From the NCBI GenBank assembly GCA_027493625.1, contig JAOSKM010000001.1, forward strand, positions 1,393,489-1,457,488: a DNA stretch of 64,000 nt, in the 5' to 3' direction. Origin of the DNA: Planctomycetota bacterium. Lineage in GTDB: Bacteria; Planctomycetota; UBA8742; UBA2392. The translations under genes were made by a program, and so were the position numbers. Below the pieces are notes generated by a model that was given only the letters and a program-made list of their open reading frames with translations, did no database searches and was not told the origin of the DNA. Shown piece by piece: positions 46,364 to 55,966 of the stretch (position 1 is the first letter of the stretch; each line of letters starts with the position of its first letter).

Positions 46364-47356
46364 GTGGCAATCCGGCGCTACAACCCCGGCTACAAGCCGC
46401 CGGCCACGCTGGCGCTTGTCGGCGTGAACGTCGGCATCGCGATCATCGACATGCTCAGCGGCGGCATGCTGGAGCGGCTGTTCTGGGCGCGCGGCATCGA
46501 CATCCAGTACGGCCAGTACTGGCGGCTGTTCACCTGCGCGTGGGTGCACGCCGACATCATGCACATCGCGTTCAACGCCTACGGCATCTACGTGCTGGGC
46601 ATGCTGACGGAACAGCTGCATGGCTGGAGAACGCTGCTGCTGATCTACCTGGCTTCGCTGCTGGGCGGCAGCGCGCTGGCGATCGCGTTCATGGACCCGG
46701 GCACTCCGCTGCTGGGCGCGTCGGGCGCCGCCTACGGCCTGTTCGGCGCCGTGCTGGGCAGCCTGTACGCGCGAACGGGCAGCATCGCCGACCTGTGGAA
46801 GATCCCGCTCGCGCGCACGCTGCTGATCTGGCTGGCGTTCGGCGTGTACCTCAGCCTGCGGCCGGGCGTCAGCATGCTCGGTCACCTGGGCGGCTTCGTG
46901 CCGGGCGTGGTGCTGGGGATGTTCTTTGAGCACCGCTATCGGCGTGAGCTGGACATCTACCACAAGCTCGGCGCGGCGCTGGTTTGCGCGTCGATCGTGC
47001 TGCTGCTGGCGTTCTGCATCGCGCCTTTCACGCGCTCGAGCTGGTACGCCGCCCGCGCGCTTCGCGCCTACGAGAGCGGCGACATTCAGCGGGGCGACGG
47101 GCTGCTGGCCGACGCGGAAAAACGCAACCGCGCCAACGAAGGCTCGCGCAGGCTGCTGAATCACCTGCGTACCTGGCGCAAAGGGCACGATCTGCTGCCG
47201 CGGCAATACACCGTCGAGGTGTTGCGCCTGCCGCTGACTCATGCCCAGGGAATCCCCGGGGCAGTCCGGCCTGACGGAAGAGTCGAGGCCTACCGGTATC
47301 TGCCCGCACTCGAGGAAGTGCCGGAGTCGCTTGAACCGTCTGCTCCGCCAGACTAG
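46364..47356 (+). CDS. Rhomboid-family intramembrane serine protease
   Basis: The protein has 330 residues with GTG start. Six or so spans, the catalytic G-A-S-G (serine near residue 120) and the histidine in MLGHLGGF (near 173) form the rhomboid dyad. The WRLFTCAWVHADIMHIAFN segment matches the L1 loop and oxyanion-histidine region. A seventh span and a soluble 100-residue C-terminal tail follow. It cleaves membrane proteins within or near their spans. Substrates are unknown. It sits between tsaD and hemL in a tight run. Confidence 0.9.
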   Translation: MAIRRYNPGYKPPATLALVGVNVGIAIIDMLSGGMLERLFWARGIDIQYGQYWRLFTCAWVHADIMHIAFNAYGIYVLGMLTEQLHGWRTLLLIYLASLLGGSALAIAFMDPGTPLLGASGAAYGLFGAVLGSLYARTGSIADLWKIPLARTLLIWLAFGVYLSLRPGVSMLGHLGGFVPGVVLGMFFEHRYRRELDIYHKLGAALVCASIVLLLAFCIAPFTRSSWYAARALRAYESGDIQRGDGLLADAEKRNRANEGSRRLLNHLRTWRKGHDLLPRQYTVEVLRLPLTHAQGIPGAVRPDGRVEAYRYLPALEEVPESLEPSAPPD

Positions 47357-47376
47357 AGTTCAACGCGGAGAACTTC

Positions 47377-48678
47377 ATGGCCAGCAACCGCGAGGCTTTC
47401 GACGAAGCGCGCCGCTACATCGCCGGCGGCGTGAACAGCCCCGTGCGCGCCTTCAAGGCCGTGGGCGAGACGCCGCTGTTCTTCGCCTCGGGCTACGGCT
47501 GCAAGATCACCGACATCGAGGGGCGCGAGTACGTCGATTACGTGGGCTCATGGGGCCCGCACATCCTGGGCCACGCGCCGGAGGCCGTGGTCACCGCCAT
47601 CACCCGCGCGGCGAAATCCTCCACCAGTTTCGGCGCGCCCACGGTCAGCGAGACCACCCTGGCGCGCATGATCTGCGAGGCGCTGCCCGGCTGCGACCGC
47701 GTGCGCCTCACCAACAGCGGCACCGAAGCCAGCATGAGCGCTCTGCGCCTCGCGCGCGGCGCCACCGGCCGTCCCAAGATCGTCAAGTTCGCGGGCTGCT
47801 ACCACGGCCACGTGGACAGCCTGCTGGTCAGCGCGGGCAGCGGCGCGCTGACCTTCGGCAGCCCGGACAGCGCGGGCGTAACGGCCAGCGTGGCGGCCGA
47901 CACCATCGTGCTGCCCTTCAACGACGTCGATCACGTCGAGCGCGCCTACGCCGAGTGGGGCGACCAGATCGCCGCCACCATCGTGGAGCCGATCGCCGGC
48001 AACATGGGCGTGGTGATGCCCGTGCGCGGCTATCTCGAATCGGTTGCGGCCATCACGCGCGAGTCGGGTGCGCTGTTCATCATGGATGAAGTGATGACCG
48101 GCTTCCGCGTCGCCTGGGGCGGCGCGCAGCGGCTGCTGAATATCCAGCCGGACCTGACCGTGCTCGGCAAAGTGATCGGCGGCGGCATGCCGCTGGCGGC
48201 CTTCGGCGGCCGCGCGGACCTGATGGACCAGCTGGCGCCTGAGGGCCCCGTGTACCAGGCCGGCACGCTTTCGGGCAACCCGGTGGCGGTATCGGCCGGG
48301 CTGGCAACGCTGACGCAGTTGCGCAGCCACCCGCAGATCTACCGGCGCCTCGAGGTGCTGTCGGCGCGGCTTGAGCTCGGCTTGCGCAAGGCCGCCGAGC
48401 GCGCGGGCGTGAAGGTCTACATCGCGCGCTGCGGCAGCATGCTGACGGTGTTCTTCCAGGCCGGGCCGGTGCATGACCTTGACGGCGCGCGCCGCAGCAA
48501 CACCGGCCAGTTCTCGCGCTTCCATGCGCTGATGCGCGAGCAGGGCCACTACCTGCCACCCAGCCAGTTCGAAGCCTGGTTCGTCAGCAACGCCCACACC
48601 TTCCGCGACATCGACGCCACCATCAGCGCGGCCGAGCACGCCTTTGCGCAACTGGTGCCCGAGCCGGTTGCCAACTGA
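47377..48678 (+). CDS. hemL: Glutamate-1-semialdehyde 2,1-aminomutase
   Basis: This 433-residue class III aminotransferase has GGVNSPVRAF at the start, NSGTEASM (113-120), FAGCYHGHVD, the MDEVMTGFR strand and PLP lysine K265 in GKVIGGGMP. It converts glutamate-1-semialdehyde to 5-aminolevulinate, so the cell uses the C5 route to haem. The start is 20 bp after the rhomboid stop. Confidence 0.96.
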   Translation: MASNREAFDEARRYIAGGVNSPVRAFKAVGETPLFFASGYGCKITDIEGREYVDYVGSWGPHILGHAPEAVVTAITRAAKSSTSFGAPTVSETTLARMICEALPGCDRVRLTNSGTEASMSALRLARGATGRPKIVKFAGCYHGHVDSLLVSAGSGALTFGSPDSAGVTASVAADTIVLPFNDVDHVERAYAEWGDQIAATIVEPIAGNMGVVMPVRGYLESVAAITRESGALFIMDEVMTGFRVAWGGAQRLLNIQPDLTVLGKVIGGGMPLAAFGGRADLMDQLAPEGPVYQAGTLSGNPVAVSAGLATLTQLRSHPQIYRRLEVLSARLELGLRKAAERAGVKVYIARCGSMLTVFFQAGPVHDLDGARRSNTGQFSRFHALMREQGHYLPPSQFEAWFVSNAHTFRDIDATISAAEHAFAQLVPEPVAN

Positions 48679-48809
48679 TTCACCCGCAACCGGCAGCAGT
48701 CACCTTGGTGACTGTCCCCTTTCAGCTACCTTCGCGGCCAACTTCACCCCCAATTGGGAAGCAGGCCGAATTGTGTCCCAGCCAACCGCCCCTGTGGCAT
48801 AATGTCGGC

Positions 48810-50753
48810 ATGAGCAGCATTGCCGTGATTCCGTTTTCCACCCGCATTTCCGACGAGCTGGCCGGGCACGTTGCGCGCGGTCTGAGCCTCGAGCTTGCGG
48901 ACTGGCTTGGCACCCTGGGGGGCGACTGCCTGGTGCTTCCCAGCGCCCAGACCGACGAGGACGGCGCCTGGCGCAAGCTGGTGAGCTTCACCGAAGAACT
49001 GCCGCCCGAGGCCGTGATCGAGCTGATCCATGGCATCCCCGACGAAAACGGGCACGAGCCCGAGTACCGCCTGGTCGTCAGCGGCATCATCGAGCAGATC
49101 GGCGGCACCCCCTTCCAGGACGGGCTCAGCATAGCGGTTTCGGTCACCGACATCGCCGGCGGCTTTCCGCGCGGGCGCTTCACCGCCGACCTGATGCCCG
49201 TCAGCTTCGGCGATTCGATCGCTTCACTGTTCGGCCAGGTCGCGGAGGCCCTGGGGCTCGAGCGGAAGACGCCTTACGCCACGATCACCCGCAACTTCCA
49301 GGCCTGGCTGAACCTGCTGATCACCCGGGCGCTGATCCTGGCCGCCGAAGTCGGCGCCGTCGCGCGCAACGCACAGGGCATCTACAACCCGGCGCTGGAG
49401 GCCCTGCGACTCGACCCCGCCTTCACCGCCGCCCGCGACAAGCTGGGCGACCTGGCCCAGGTTCTGGTGCTGGAACGCGGCTTTGAGCCCGGCGAGGCCG
49501 TGAAGGCGCTCGACCAGGCCGTGGCACGCGCCGGCACCGACTGGCGCGCACTGCGCGCGCGCGGGCACCTGATGCTGGCGGCCAACGAGCCCTCCCACGC
49601 CGCCAAGGCCTTCTGCCAGGTGCTGAGCGGCAAGCACGAGGCGCCCGACAAGAACGAGCGCATGCGCGCCGCGCTGCTGGCCGGCAAGGCCTTCAACCTG
49701 GCCGACCGCCACGTCGAGGCCCAGCGCGTGCTCAGCGTCGCCATGCAGGCCGAGAACCTGCGCGTGGAGGCGATTGTCGAAAGCGCGACCTCCAGCGCCG
49801 CCATGGGCGAGAGCGCGGTCGCCGAGCGCCTCTGGCGCCGGGCTCTCGAGCTGGAGCCCCAGAGCATCTCCGCGCGCCTCTACCTGGCGCGCCTGTACCG
49901 CTCGCGCGGCGAAGCCGACAAGGCCGCCGAGCAATACGAGGAACTGGTCAAGGCCCACGGCCTGCCACGCGAGGTGTTCGCAGATGCCGCCGAGTTCTTC
50001 GTGGTCAACGGCCGTCACGAACAGGCCCTTGCCGCAGCCGAACGCTACGCCGACGAACACCCGGGCGACGCCATCGCTCACGTGCTGACGGCCAGCTCAT
50101 TGAACGCGCTGGGCAGGCACAAGCGCGCCTTGAAATCGCTGGATAAAGCCGAAGTGTGCGTGGGCGTGGAGGAAATCCGCGACCTGGTCACGCGCCAGCG
50201 CCGCTACGCGGAGCATCCGGACGCCGAACAGCGCTTCCGCACGGCCGCCGACGCAGCGCTGAGCGGCAACGCCGAACGCGGCGAGGCCGAGATGCGCGAG
50301 TTGATCGAGCGCTTCCCCGAATTCTGGGAGGCCCACCTGTTCCTGGGCATCTCCTTGCGCCGCCTGGAGAGATGGCAGGAGGCGCGCGAGGTGCTCGAAC
50401 ACCTGAAGGCAAACCAGCAGCTGCCCGGCATCGACAAGGAGCTGACCGGCATCTACTCGCAGCTCGGCCAGCCCGAGAAAGCGCTGGAATGCGCCAAACA
50501 GGCCATGGATGCAGCACCCGAGGACCCCACGCTGCTGACCAATTACGCGGCCGCGCTGCTGGAGAACGACCGGGTCGACGAAGCCGCCAAGTACGCCGCC
50601 CGGGCCGAGATGCTGATGCCCGGCGATGAACCCACGGCCAAGCTGATGGAGCTGATCAAGCTGCGCATGACCAGGCGCGGAATGATCAAGAACTTCGCGG
50701 CAACCATCAAGGAAGCCGCCAGCTGGTTCAAGTTCGGCCGCCGCAAGAAGTAG
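48810..50753 (+). CDS. TPR-repeat protein
   Basis: The protein has 647 residues from ATG 48810. The first 190 residues resemble the FlgO/adenylate-cyclase-type domain that precedes TPRs (IAVIPFSTRISDELAGHVARGLSLELADWL). From about 200 on, TPR helices repeat (for example ALELEPQSISARLYLARLYRSRGEADKAAEQYEELV). No signal or membrane segment is visible, except that the last 25 residues are basic and hydrophobic. It probably acts as a scaffold. It precedes dinG by 63 bp. Confidence 0.75.
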   Translation: MSSIAVIPFSTRISDELAGHVARGLSLELADWLGTLGGDCLVLPSAQTDEDGAWRKLVSFTEELPPEAVIELIHGIPDENGHEPEYRLVVSGIIEQIGGTPFQDGLSIAVSVTDIAGGFPRGRFTADLMPVSFGDSIASLFGQVAEALGLERKTPYATITRNFQAWLNLLITRALILAAEVGAVARNAQGIYNPALEALRLDPAFTAARDKLGDLAQVLVLERGFEPGEAVKALDQAVARAGTDWRALRARGHLMLAANEPSHAAKAFCQVLSGKHEAPDKNERMRAALLAGKAFNLADRHVEAQRVLSVAMQAENLRVEAIVESATSSAAMGESAVAERLWRRALELEPQSISARLYLARLYRSRGEADKAAEQYEELVKAHGLPREVFADAAEFFVVNGRHEQALAAAERYADEHPGDAIAHVLTASSLNALGRHKRALKSLDKAEVCVGVEEIRDLVTRQRRYAEHPDAEQRFRTAADAALSGNAERGEAEMRELIERFPEFWEAHLFLGISLRRLERWQEAREVLEHLKANQQLPGIDKELTGIYSQLGQPEKALECAKQAMDAAPEDPTLLTNYAAALLENDRVDEAAKYAARAEMLMPGDEPTAKLMELIKLRMTRRGMIKNFAATIKEAASWFKFGRRKK

Positions 50754-50816
50754 TCACACTGGTTGAACAGCGTTCCCCATCCCTCGATTTGTCGCACCGC
50801 TTGCTAGACTCGCGGC

Positions 50817-52844
50817 ATGAGTTTCTCTGACTCCATCCTTGGCCCGGCCGGCCTGATCGCCCAGAAGCTGCCCGGCTATGAAGACCGGCCGCAGCAGCTG
50901 GCGATGGCGCAGGCCGTCGAGCGCGCCCTGGACGGCAACCGCCACCTCGTGGTGGAAGCCGGCACCGGCGTGGGCAAGTCCTTCGCCTACCTGGTGCCCG
51001 CCATCCGCCGCGCCGTGGAGGGCAAGCCCGACGACCGCCCCGTGGTGATCAGCACCGGCACCATCGCCCTGCAGGAGCAGCTGTTCAACAAGGACATCCC
51101 GTTCCTGCGCAGTGTCTGGGGGCAGGAGTTCACGGCCGTGCTGGCCAAGGGGCGCAGCAACTACGTCAGCCTGCGCCGCCTGCACAGCGCGCTGAAGCAG
51201 GAAGACCGGCAGAGCAGCGGCGACCTGGGGCGCGAGCTTGCACGCCTGCGCCGTTGGGCCGAAGAAACCGAAGACGGCAGCCGCAGCAGCATGGACTTCA
51301 CACCCAGCGGCGAAGCCTGGGAGCAGGTGGTCAGCAGCAGCGACAACTGCCTCGGCCGCGCCTGCCCGAACTTCGAGCAGAAGTGCTTCTACCAGCGGGC
51401 AAAGCGCCGCATCTACAACGCCAACATCCTGGTGGTGAACCACGCCCTGCTGTGCGCCGACCTGGCGCTCAAGGCCCAGGGCGTGAACTACCTGCCCGAC
51501 TACCGCTACCTGATCGTCGACGAAGCCCACGACCTCGAACGCTACGCCAGCGACCACCTGGGCATCCACGTGAACCGCGACGGCGTGCGCTACTCCCTGG
51601 GCATGGTGTTCAACGCCCGCAGCAAAAAGGGCCTGATCGACCGCTTCGATTTCCTGCGCGGCTGCCACGACGCCGTGCGCAAGGCCCGCGACGCCGTGGA
51701 ACGCTTCTTCATCGAGGTCGAAACCTGGACGCGCCGCAACGGCCAGTCGCCCGTGCGCGTCGGCAAACCTGAGCTGTTCCCCACGGAGGCGGCCGAGGCA
51801 CTGGTCGAGCTCGCGCTGCTATTAAAGGAAGGCACGCTGCGCACCGAGAACGAGGAAGAACGCCTGGACATCGAGAGCGTCATGAAACGCCTCAACAACG
51901 CGGCCGCCGGCATGCTCAGCTTCGTGAACCAGCAGCTTGAGGGCCAGGTCTACTGGGTCGAAACCAACGTCGGCCGCAACGAGCAGAACGTAGAGCTGCA
52001 CGCGGCGCCCGTGCACGTCGGCGACCTGCTGCGCAAGCACCTGTTCGAGCGCTGCAAAGGCGTGGTGCTGACGAGCGCGACACTGGCCACCGGCCCCGAC
52101 AAGTTCGACTACGTGCGCGGCCGCCTGGGCGTGCCCGACGACGCCGACCAGCTGCAGGTGGGCAGCCCCTTCGACTTCAAGAACAACGCCCAGATCGTGA
52201 TCCCGCGCGACATGCCCGAGCCTCCCAAAGGCGGCGGCCAGGACGAGGAATACGACAAGCGCATCAACGAGGAAGTCACGGCCGCCATCCAGCGCAGCCG
52301 CGGCGGCACCTTCGTGCTGTTCACCAGCTACGGCCAGATGCGCCGGGTTTACGACGCGCTGCACGCCAAGCTGGAGTTCCTGGGCTACACGCCCCTGCGC
52401 CAAGGCGAAGGCCTGGGCCGCCAGCGCATGCTGGAGCGCTTCAAGGAAGGCGAGAAGATGGTGCTGTTCGGCGTGGAGAGCTTCTGGCAGGGCGTGGACG
52501 TGCCCGGCGAGGCGCTGACGACCGTGATCCTGGTGCGCCTGCCGTTCCCCGTGCCCAGCGACCCGCTGGTAGCCGCGCGCATGGAGGAGGTGCGGCGCTC
52601 GGGCGGCAACGACTTCAACGACTACATGGTGCCGGAGGCCACCATCAAGCTGCGCCAGGGTTTCGGCCGGCTGATCCGGCGCAAGGACGACTTCGGCACG
52701 GTGGTGATTCTGGACGCGCGCGTGATCAGCAAAGGCTACGGCAAGCGCATGCTGAAGGCCCTGCCCGAGTGCACCATCACAGACGGCAAAGGCGGCGACC
52801 CGCGCGAGAAGAAGCCGGCGCCCGCCAAGCAGATCGAGTTTTAG
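50817..52844 (+). CDS. dinG: DinG/XPD-family ATP-dependent DNA helicase
   Basis: The protein has 675 residues. Walker A AGTGVGKS (48-55), VDEAHDLE (DEAH box), and C-terminal ESFWQGVDVPGEAL with QGFGRLIRRKDD (motif VI) define the family. The iron-sulfur domain is atypical: C178, C183 and C190 are present, but the first ligand expected in KGRSNYxC is serine (S118, codon AGC). With three cysteines the cluster might be absent or use another residue. The enzyme unwinds 5'-tailed DNA and R-loops in repair. Confidence 0.92.
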   Translation: MSFSDSILGPAGLIAQKLPGYEDRPQQLAMAQAVERALDGNRHLVVEAGTGVGKSFAYLVPAIRRAVEGKPDDRPVVISTGTIALQEQLFNKDIPFLRSVWGQEFTAVLAKGRSNYVSLRRLHSALKQEDRQSSGDLGRELARLRRWAEETEDGSRSSMDFTPSGEAWEQVVSSSDNCLGRACPNFEQKCFYQRAKRRIYNANILVVNHALLCADLALKAQGVNYLPDYRYLIVDEAHDLERYASDHLGIHVNRDGVRYSLGMVFNARSKKGLIDRFDFLRGCHDAVRKARDAVERFFIEVETWTRRNGQSPVRVGKPELFPTEAAEALVELALLLKEGTLRTENEEERLDIESVMKRLNNAAAGMLSFVNQQLEGQVYWVETNVGRNEQNVELHAAPVHVGDLLRKHLFERCKGVVLTSATLATGPDKFDYVRGRLGVPDDADQLQVGSPFDFKNNAQIVIPRDMPEPPKGGGQDEEYDKRINEEVTAAIQRSRGGTFVLFTSYGQMRRVYDALHAKLEFLGYTPLRQGEGLGRQRMLERFKEGEKMVLFGVESFWQGVDVPGEALTTVILVRLPFPVPSDPLVAARMEEVRRSGGNDFNDYMVPEATIKLRQGFGRLIRRKDDFGTVVILDARVISKGYGKRMLKALPECTITDGKGGDPREKKPAPAKQIEF

Positions 52845-52847
52845 GGC

Positions 52848-52896
52848 ACTGTCCCCGTAGTCGAGGCACACATGAATTCTCGAAGACGGGGACAGT
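52848..52896. repeat. Hairpin of GGGGACAGT units around a start codon
   Basis: ACTGTCCCCGTAGTCGAG (52848-52865) pairs with CTCGAAGACGGGGACAGT (52879-52896), with two mismatches. The 13-base loop contains the ATG at 52872. Two more GGGGACAGTCCCC-type units follow to about 52935, inside the reading frame. Confidence 0.8.
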
Positions 52897-53630
52897 CCCC
52901 AAAGGCGGGGACAGTCCCCCACCGCACAGTCCCCCAGCGCGGCTCCAGTTACCGCAGTTTCGCCATCGTCCATGAAGACGCAGATCTTGTCGTGGTCAGC
53001 AAGCCCGCAGGCCTGCTTACCAACATGGCCGAAGACGCCGAGCAGACCTTGCAGGACCAGTTGTGCGCGCACTTCAGGCAGCCGGAGATTGCGGCCGTGC
53101 ATCGGCTGGATCGGTTCACCTCCGGGCTGGTGGTGTTCGGTCGCACGATCCGCGCGCTGGAGGCTTTGGGCGCGCTGGTGCGTGACGGCAAGCTGGAGAA
53201 GCGCTACTGGGTGCTGACCGTCGGTGTGCCGCAACCCGCCAAGGGGCGCATTGACGCAGCCATGGAACGCATCGAGCACCCGCGCCGCAAGATGCAGGTC
53301 AGCACGGCCGAGCACGCCCAGCCCGCACTGACCGAGTATGAAGTAGAAGAGACCCTGGGCAGCTACGCGCTGGTTTCGGCGCGGATCCACACCGGCCGTA
53401 CACACCAGCTGCGCGTGCACTTCGAGCACATCGGCTGCCCGGTGGCGGGCGACAACATCTACGGCAACAAGAAGGCCAACGCGGAGCTGCGCCAGAATCA
53501 CGGGTTGCAACGGCAGTTCATCCACGCGCGGGAACTTGAGTTCGAACACCCCATCACCGGCCAGAAGCTGAAGCTGCAAGCCAAGCTGCCAAAGGATTTG
53601 AGCCGGGTGCTGAAGTCGCTGCGGGGGTAG
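52872..53630 (+). CDS. RluA-family pseudouridine synthase
   Basis: Catalytic aspartate is in HRLDRFTSGLVVF, with VVSKPAGLL before it and GRTHQLRVHFEHIG after, all standard RluA-family motifs. No S4 domain is attached. The conserved part starts at about residue 30 (FAIVHEDADLV). The preceding 29 residues are encoded by the GGGGACAGT repeat array and are Arg/Ser/Pro-rich. No other start codon lies between the repeat and the domain, so the repeat appears to supply the N-terminus. The rRNA or tRNA target is unknown. Confidence 0.88.
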   Translation: MNSRRRGQSPKAGTVPHRTVPQRGSSYRSFAIVHEDADLVVVSKPAGLLTNMAEDAEQTLQDQLCAHFRQPEIAAVHRLDRFTSGLVVFGRTIRALEALGALVRDGKLEKRYWVLTVGVPQPAKGRIDAAMERIEHPRRKMQVSTAEHAQPALTEYEVEETLGSYALVSARIHTGRTHQLRVHFEHIGCPVAGDNIYGNKKANAELRQNHGLQRQFIHARELEFEHPITGQKLKLQAKLPKDLSRVLKSLRG

Positions 53631-53804
53631 ACGAACCCTCTTGCGCGCTTGCGCTTGCGGCTCTTGTTCCCATTTAGCACTTTTTTGGCTTCGGATTGGG
53701 CGTGCGCGACGTTATGATTGCGGGCGAAACGGGGCCCCTTTCAGGCAATGCATTGCCGCCGGGGCTTTTTTCTTTGGCCCTGACCGGTCGGACGGAGGTC
53801 AGCC

Positions 53805-55823
53805 ATGTTCACCCCCAGAAAGCTCTTCTTCTCATTGTTGGCTGTGCTGGCGGTGGTGTGTTTCGCGGCCCCGGTAGCCAACGTGGACGCCCAGCGCGTC
53901 ACGCGCGGCTCGAGCGGCAGCTCCGGCGGCTCGAAAGCCTCCGGCAGTTCGGGCTCGTCGCGCGCTTCAGGCTCTTCCGGGATTTCACGCTCATCCGGCG
54001 GCAGCTCCGGCATCAGCCGCTCGTCCGGCAGTGCACCCTCGGCCGGCAGCTCGCGCTCTTCCAGCGGGAGCTCCGGGATCACGCGCTCTTCAGGCAGTTC
54101 GCGCTCATCCGGCAGCAGCCCGGGCATCAGCCGCTCATCCGGCAGCACGCCCTCAGCCGGCAGTTCGCGCTCTCCCAGCCGCAGTCCGGGCATCAGCCGC
54201 TCATCCGGCAGCACGCCTTCAGCCGGCAGTTCGCGCTCTTCAGGCAGCAGCCCGGGCATCAGCCGCTCCTCCGGCACATCCAGTCGCAGCTCGGCGCCGC
54301 CCGCACGCAGCAGCTATTCCGGCGCCCCGAGCAGCAGTTCATCGCGCGGGGTTTCATCCCTGTCCCGCACCAGCTATCGCCCCGCGCCTTCGCGCACGAC
54401 GGCCAGCGGTGTGCCGACCATCTCCCGCGCTCAGCCCGGCTCGTCCCGCACATCCAGTCGCGACACCGCCGCCACGGCCGTGCCGCGCAGCGACACCCGC
54501 AGCACTCGCGGCACCAGCAGCGTGCCTTCGCTGACCCGCGCCGACTCGATTTCCAGCCGCAGCACGCGCGCGACGGGCGACCTGGCGACGCGCTCGACCT
54601 CCAGCCGGCTCAGCACGCGAGGCAGCGGTGAAATCTCGGAGCGCAGCACGCTGACATCGTTCCGCACCACGCCCACGGAGAGCTTCCGCAGCAGCGTGAG
54701 CAGCCCGCGCGAGCCGCTGCCCACCACCACGACCTACCGCACCACCACGTACTCGCCGTACTATTATCCCAGCAATTACTACACGCCGAGCTACTACTAC
54801 AGCGCGGGCTACTACAGTTACCCCTGGTACTACAGCGGTTTTTCGCTCGGCATCGGTTTCCAGATCGGCAGCTTCTATTTCGGGACCAGCTGGTGGGGCT
54901 GGCCGTCCTACTCGTACTGGGGCTACCACCCCTTCTCCGGCAGCTTCGCCGCGGCCTTCCTGGTGGGCACCGCCTGGCGCATCATCCCGTACACGGCGCT
55001 GGGCTGGGTCGGCTACAACTGGGGCGGATACTGCACCTACTGGCCTTGGGGCTCCTGGCGCCGATACCACCGCTACCATTATCGCGGCTTCTACTTCCGG
55101 GTGTGCCGCCCTTACTGGTACGGCTACACGCGCTGGTACGACTACTCGCCATACCGCTACGGCTACGTGTCGCTGGTCTATGATTCGCTGTACGACCGCG
55201 GCTACGACACCGGCTACGACCGCGGTTACAACCGGGGCTACGAGGAGGGCGCCGAGGATGCCACCGGCTACCGCGACGACCGCCGCCGCGACGAGATCGG
55301 CAGCAAGCCGCGCCCGCGCGTGCCGGACAGCGGGATCGACAAGGCCAAGGCCGACGCCGCCGAGGAATACCGCTACGAGATGAGCCGCGGCACCGAGGCC
55401 TTCGGCAACGGCGACTTCAAGACCGCCACCAAAGCCTACAAGGAAGCGGTGATCCTGAACCCGGACAGCGCCGACGCCCGCTACAGTCTGGCGATCAGCG
55501 CGTTTGCCGAGGGCAAGTACGCCTTCGCCGCCTTCGCCCTGCGCCGCGGCGTGAACCTGAACTACGAGGCCGGCAAGATCGACATGGCCCGCGTGTTCGG
55601 CGATCCCGCCAGGCTCAAGGACTACGTCAGCGCGCTCGAGTCCGAGCTGGCGATGTACCCGGAAGATCCCGACCTGCTGCTGCTCAGCGGCTATCTGGCG
55701 CTGCGCAGCGGCGACGCCTCCGCCGCCGCGGACAGGCTCGACCGGGCGCTGAAGGCAGCTCCACAGGACGCCGCAGCCAGGGCCCTGCAGCGCGAGGCCA
55801 TGGAAGCGCTGGAGAACGAGTAG
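53805..55823 (+). CDS. Exported Ser/Gly-repeat, Tyr-rich protein with C-terminal TPRs
   Basis: The protein has 672 residues. A signal peptide (1-29) is followed by about 290 residues of Ser/Gly/Arg/Thr low complexity with 16- and 22-residue tandem units (GISRSSGS...SAGSSRS). Next is a Tyr/Trp/Gly-rich stretch (about 305-465) with a hydrophobic core (SLGIGFQIGSFYFGTSWWGW) and degenerate RGYDTGYDRGYNRGY repeats. A soluble TPR region (about 520-670) ends the protein. GGAGG lies 7 nt before the ATG. I do not know the function. The layout suggests a surface or envelope-spanning structural protein. A UUCG-type terminator follows. Confidence 0.7.
   Translation: MFTPRKLFFSLLAVLAVVCFAAPVANVDAQRVTRGSSGSSGGSKASGSSGSSRASGSSGISRSSGGSSGISRSSGSAPSAGSSRSSSGSSGITRSSGSSRSSGSSPGISRSSGSTPSAGSSRSPSRSPGISRSSGSTPSAGSSRSSGSSPGISRSSGTSSRSSAPPARSSYSGAPSSSSSRGVSSLSRTSYRPAPSRTTASGVPTISRAQPGSSRTSSRDTAATAVPRSDTRSTRGTSSVPSLTRADSISSRSTRATGDLATRSTSSRLSTRGSGEISERSTLTSFRTTPTESFRSSVSSPREPLPTTTTYRTTTYSPYYYPSNYYTPSYYYSAGYYSYPWYYSGFSLGIGFQIGSFYFGTSWWGWPSYSYWGYHPFSGSFAAAFLVGTAWRIIPYTALGWVGYNWGGYCTYWPWGSWRRYHRYHYRGFYFRVCRPYWYGYTRWYDYSPYRYGYVSLVYDSLYDRGYDTGYDRGYNRGYEEGAEDATGYRDDRRRDEIGSKPRPRVPDSGIDKAKADAAEEYRYEMSRGTEAFGNGDFKTATKAYKEAVILNPDSADARYSLAISAFAEGKYAFAAFALRRGVNLNYEAGKIDMARVFGDPARLKDYVSALESELAMYPEDPDLLLLSGYLALRSGDASAAADRLDRALKAAPQDAAARALQREAMEALENE
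54005..54290 (+). repeat. Tandem 48/66-bp repeats inside Ser-rich gene
   Basis: Units encoding 22 residues (GISRSSGSTPSAGSSRS plus five) recur with few differences, with one 16-residue variant. Such arrays expand and contract easily, so copy number may vary between strains or be misassembled. Confidence 0.75.
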
Positions 55824-55836
55824 GCCCACACGATCC

Positions 55837-55862
55837 ACAGGCCCGGCTTCGGCCGGGCCTGT
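55837..55862 (+). terminator. Intrinsic terminator with TTCG loop
   Basis: CAGGCCCGGC and GCCGGGCCTG pair around TTCG, followed by TTTCGTTTC, 14 bp after the stop. Confidence 0.9.
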
Positions 55863-55966
55863 TTCGTTTCATGCTCAGCGGCACAGCGCACCCGCGGCTC
55901 CTGTTTCTGCCGCCTGCCGCCCGGAAGCCATATTGCACCGAATAAGACCCATGGCACACTCGGCTC

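Noticed and set aside
48705..48809. Upstream extension of the TPR protein from 48705
   Set aside because: It contains a repeat-like GGTGACTGTCCCC word and no domain sequence; the conserved IAVIPFS strand begins right after ATG 48810.
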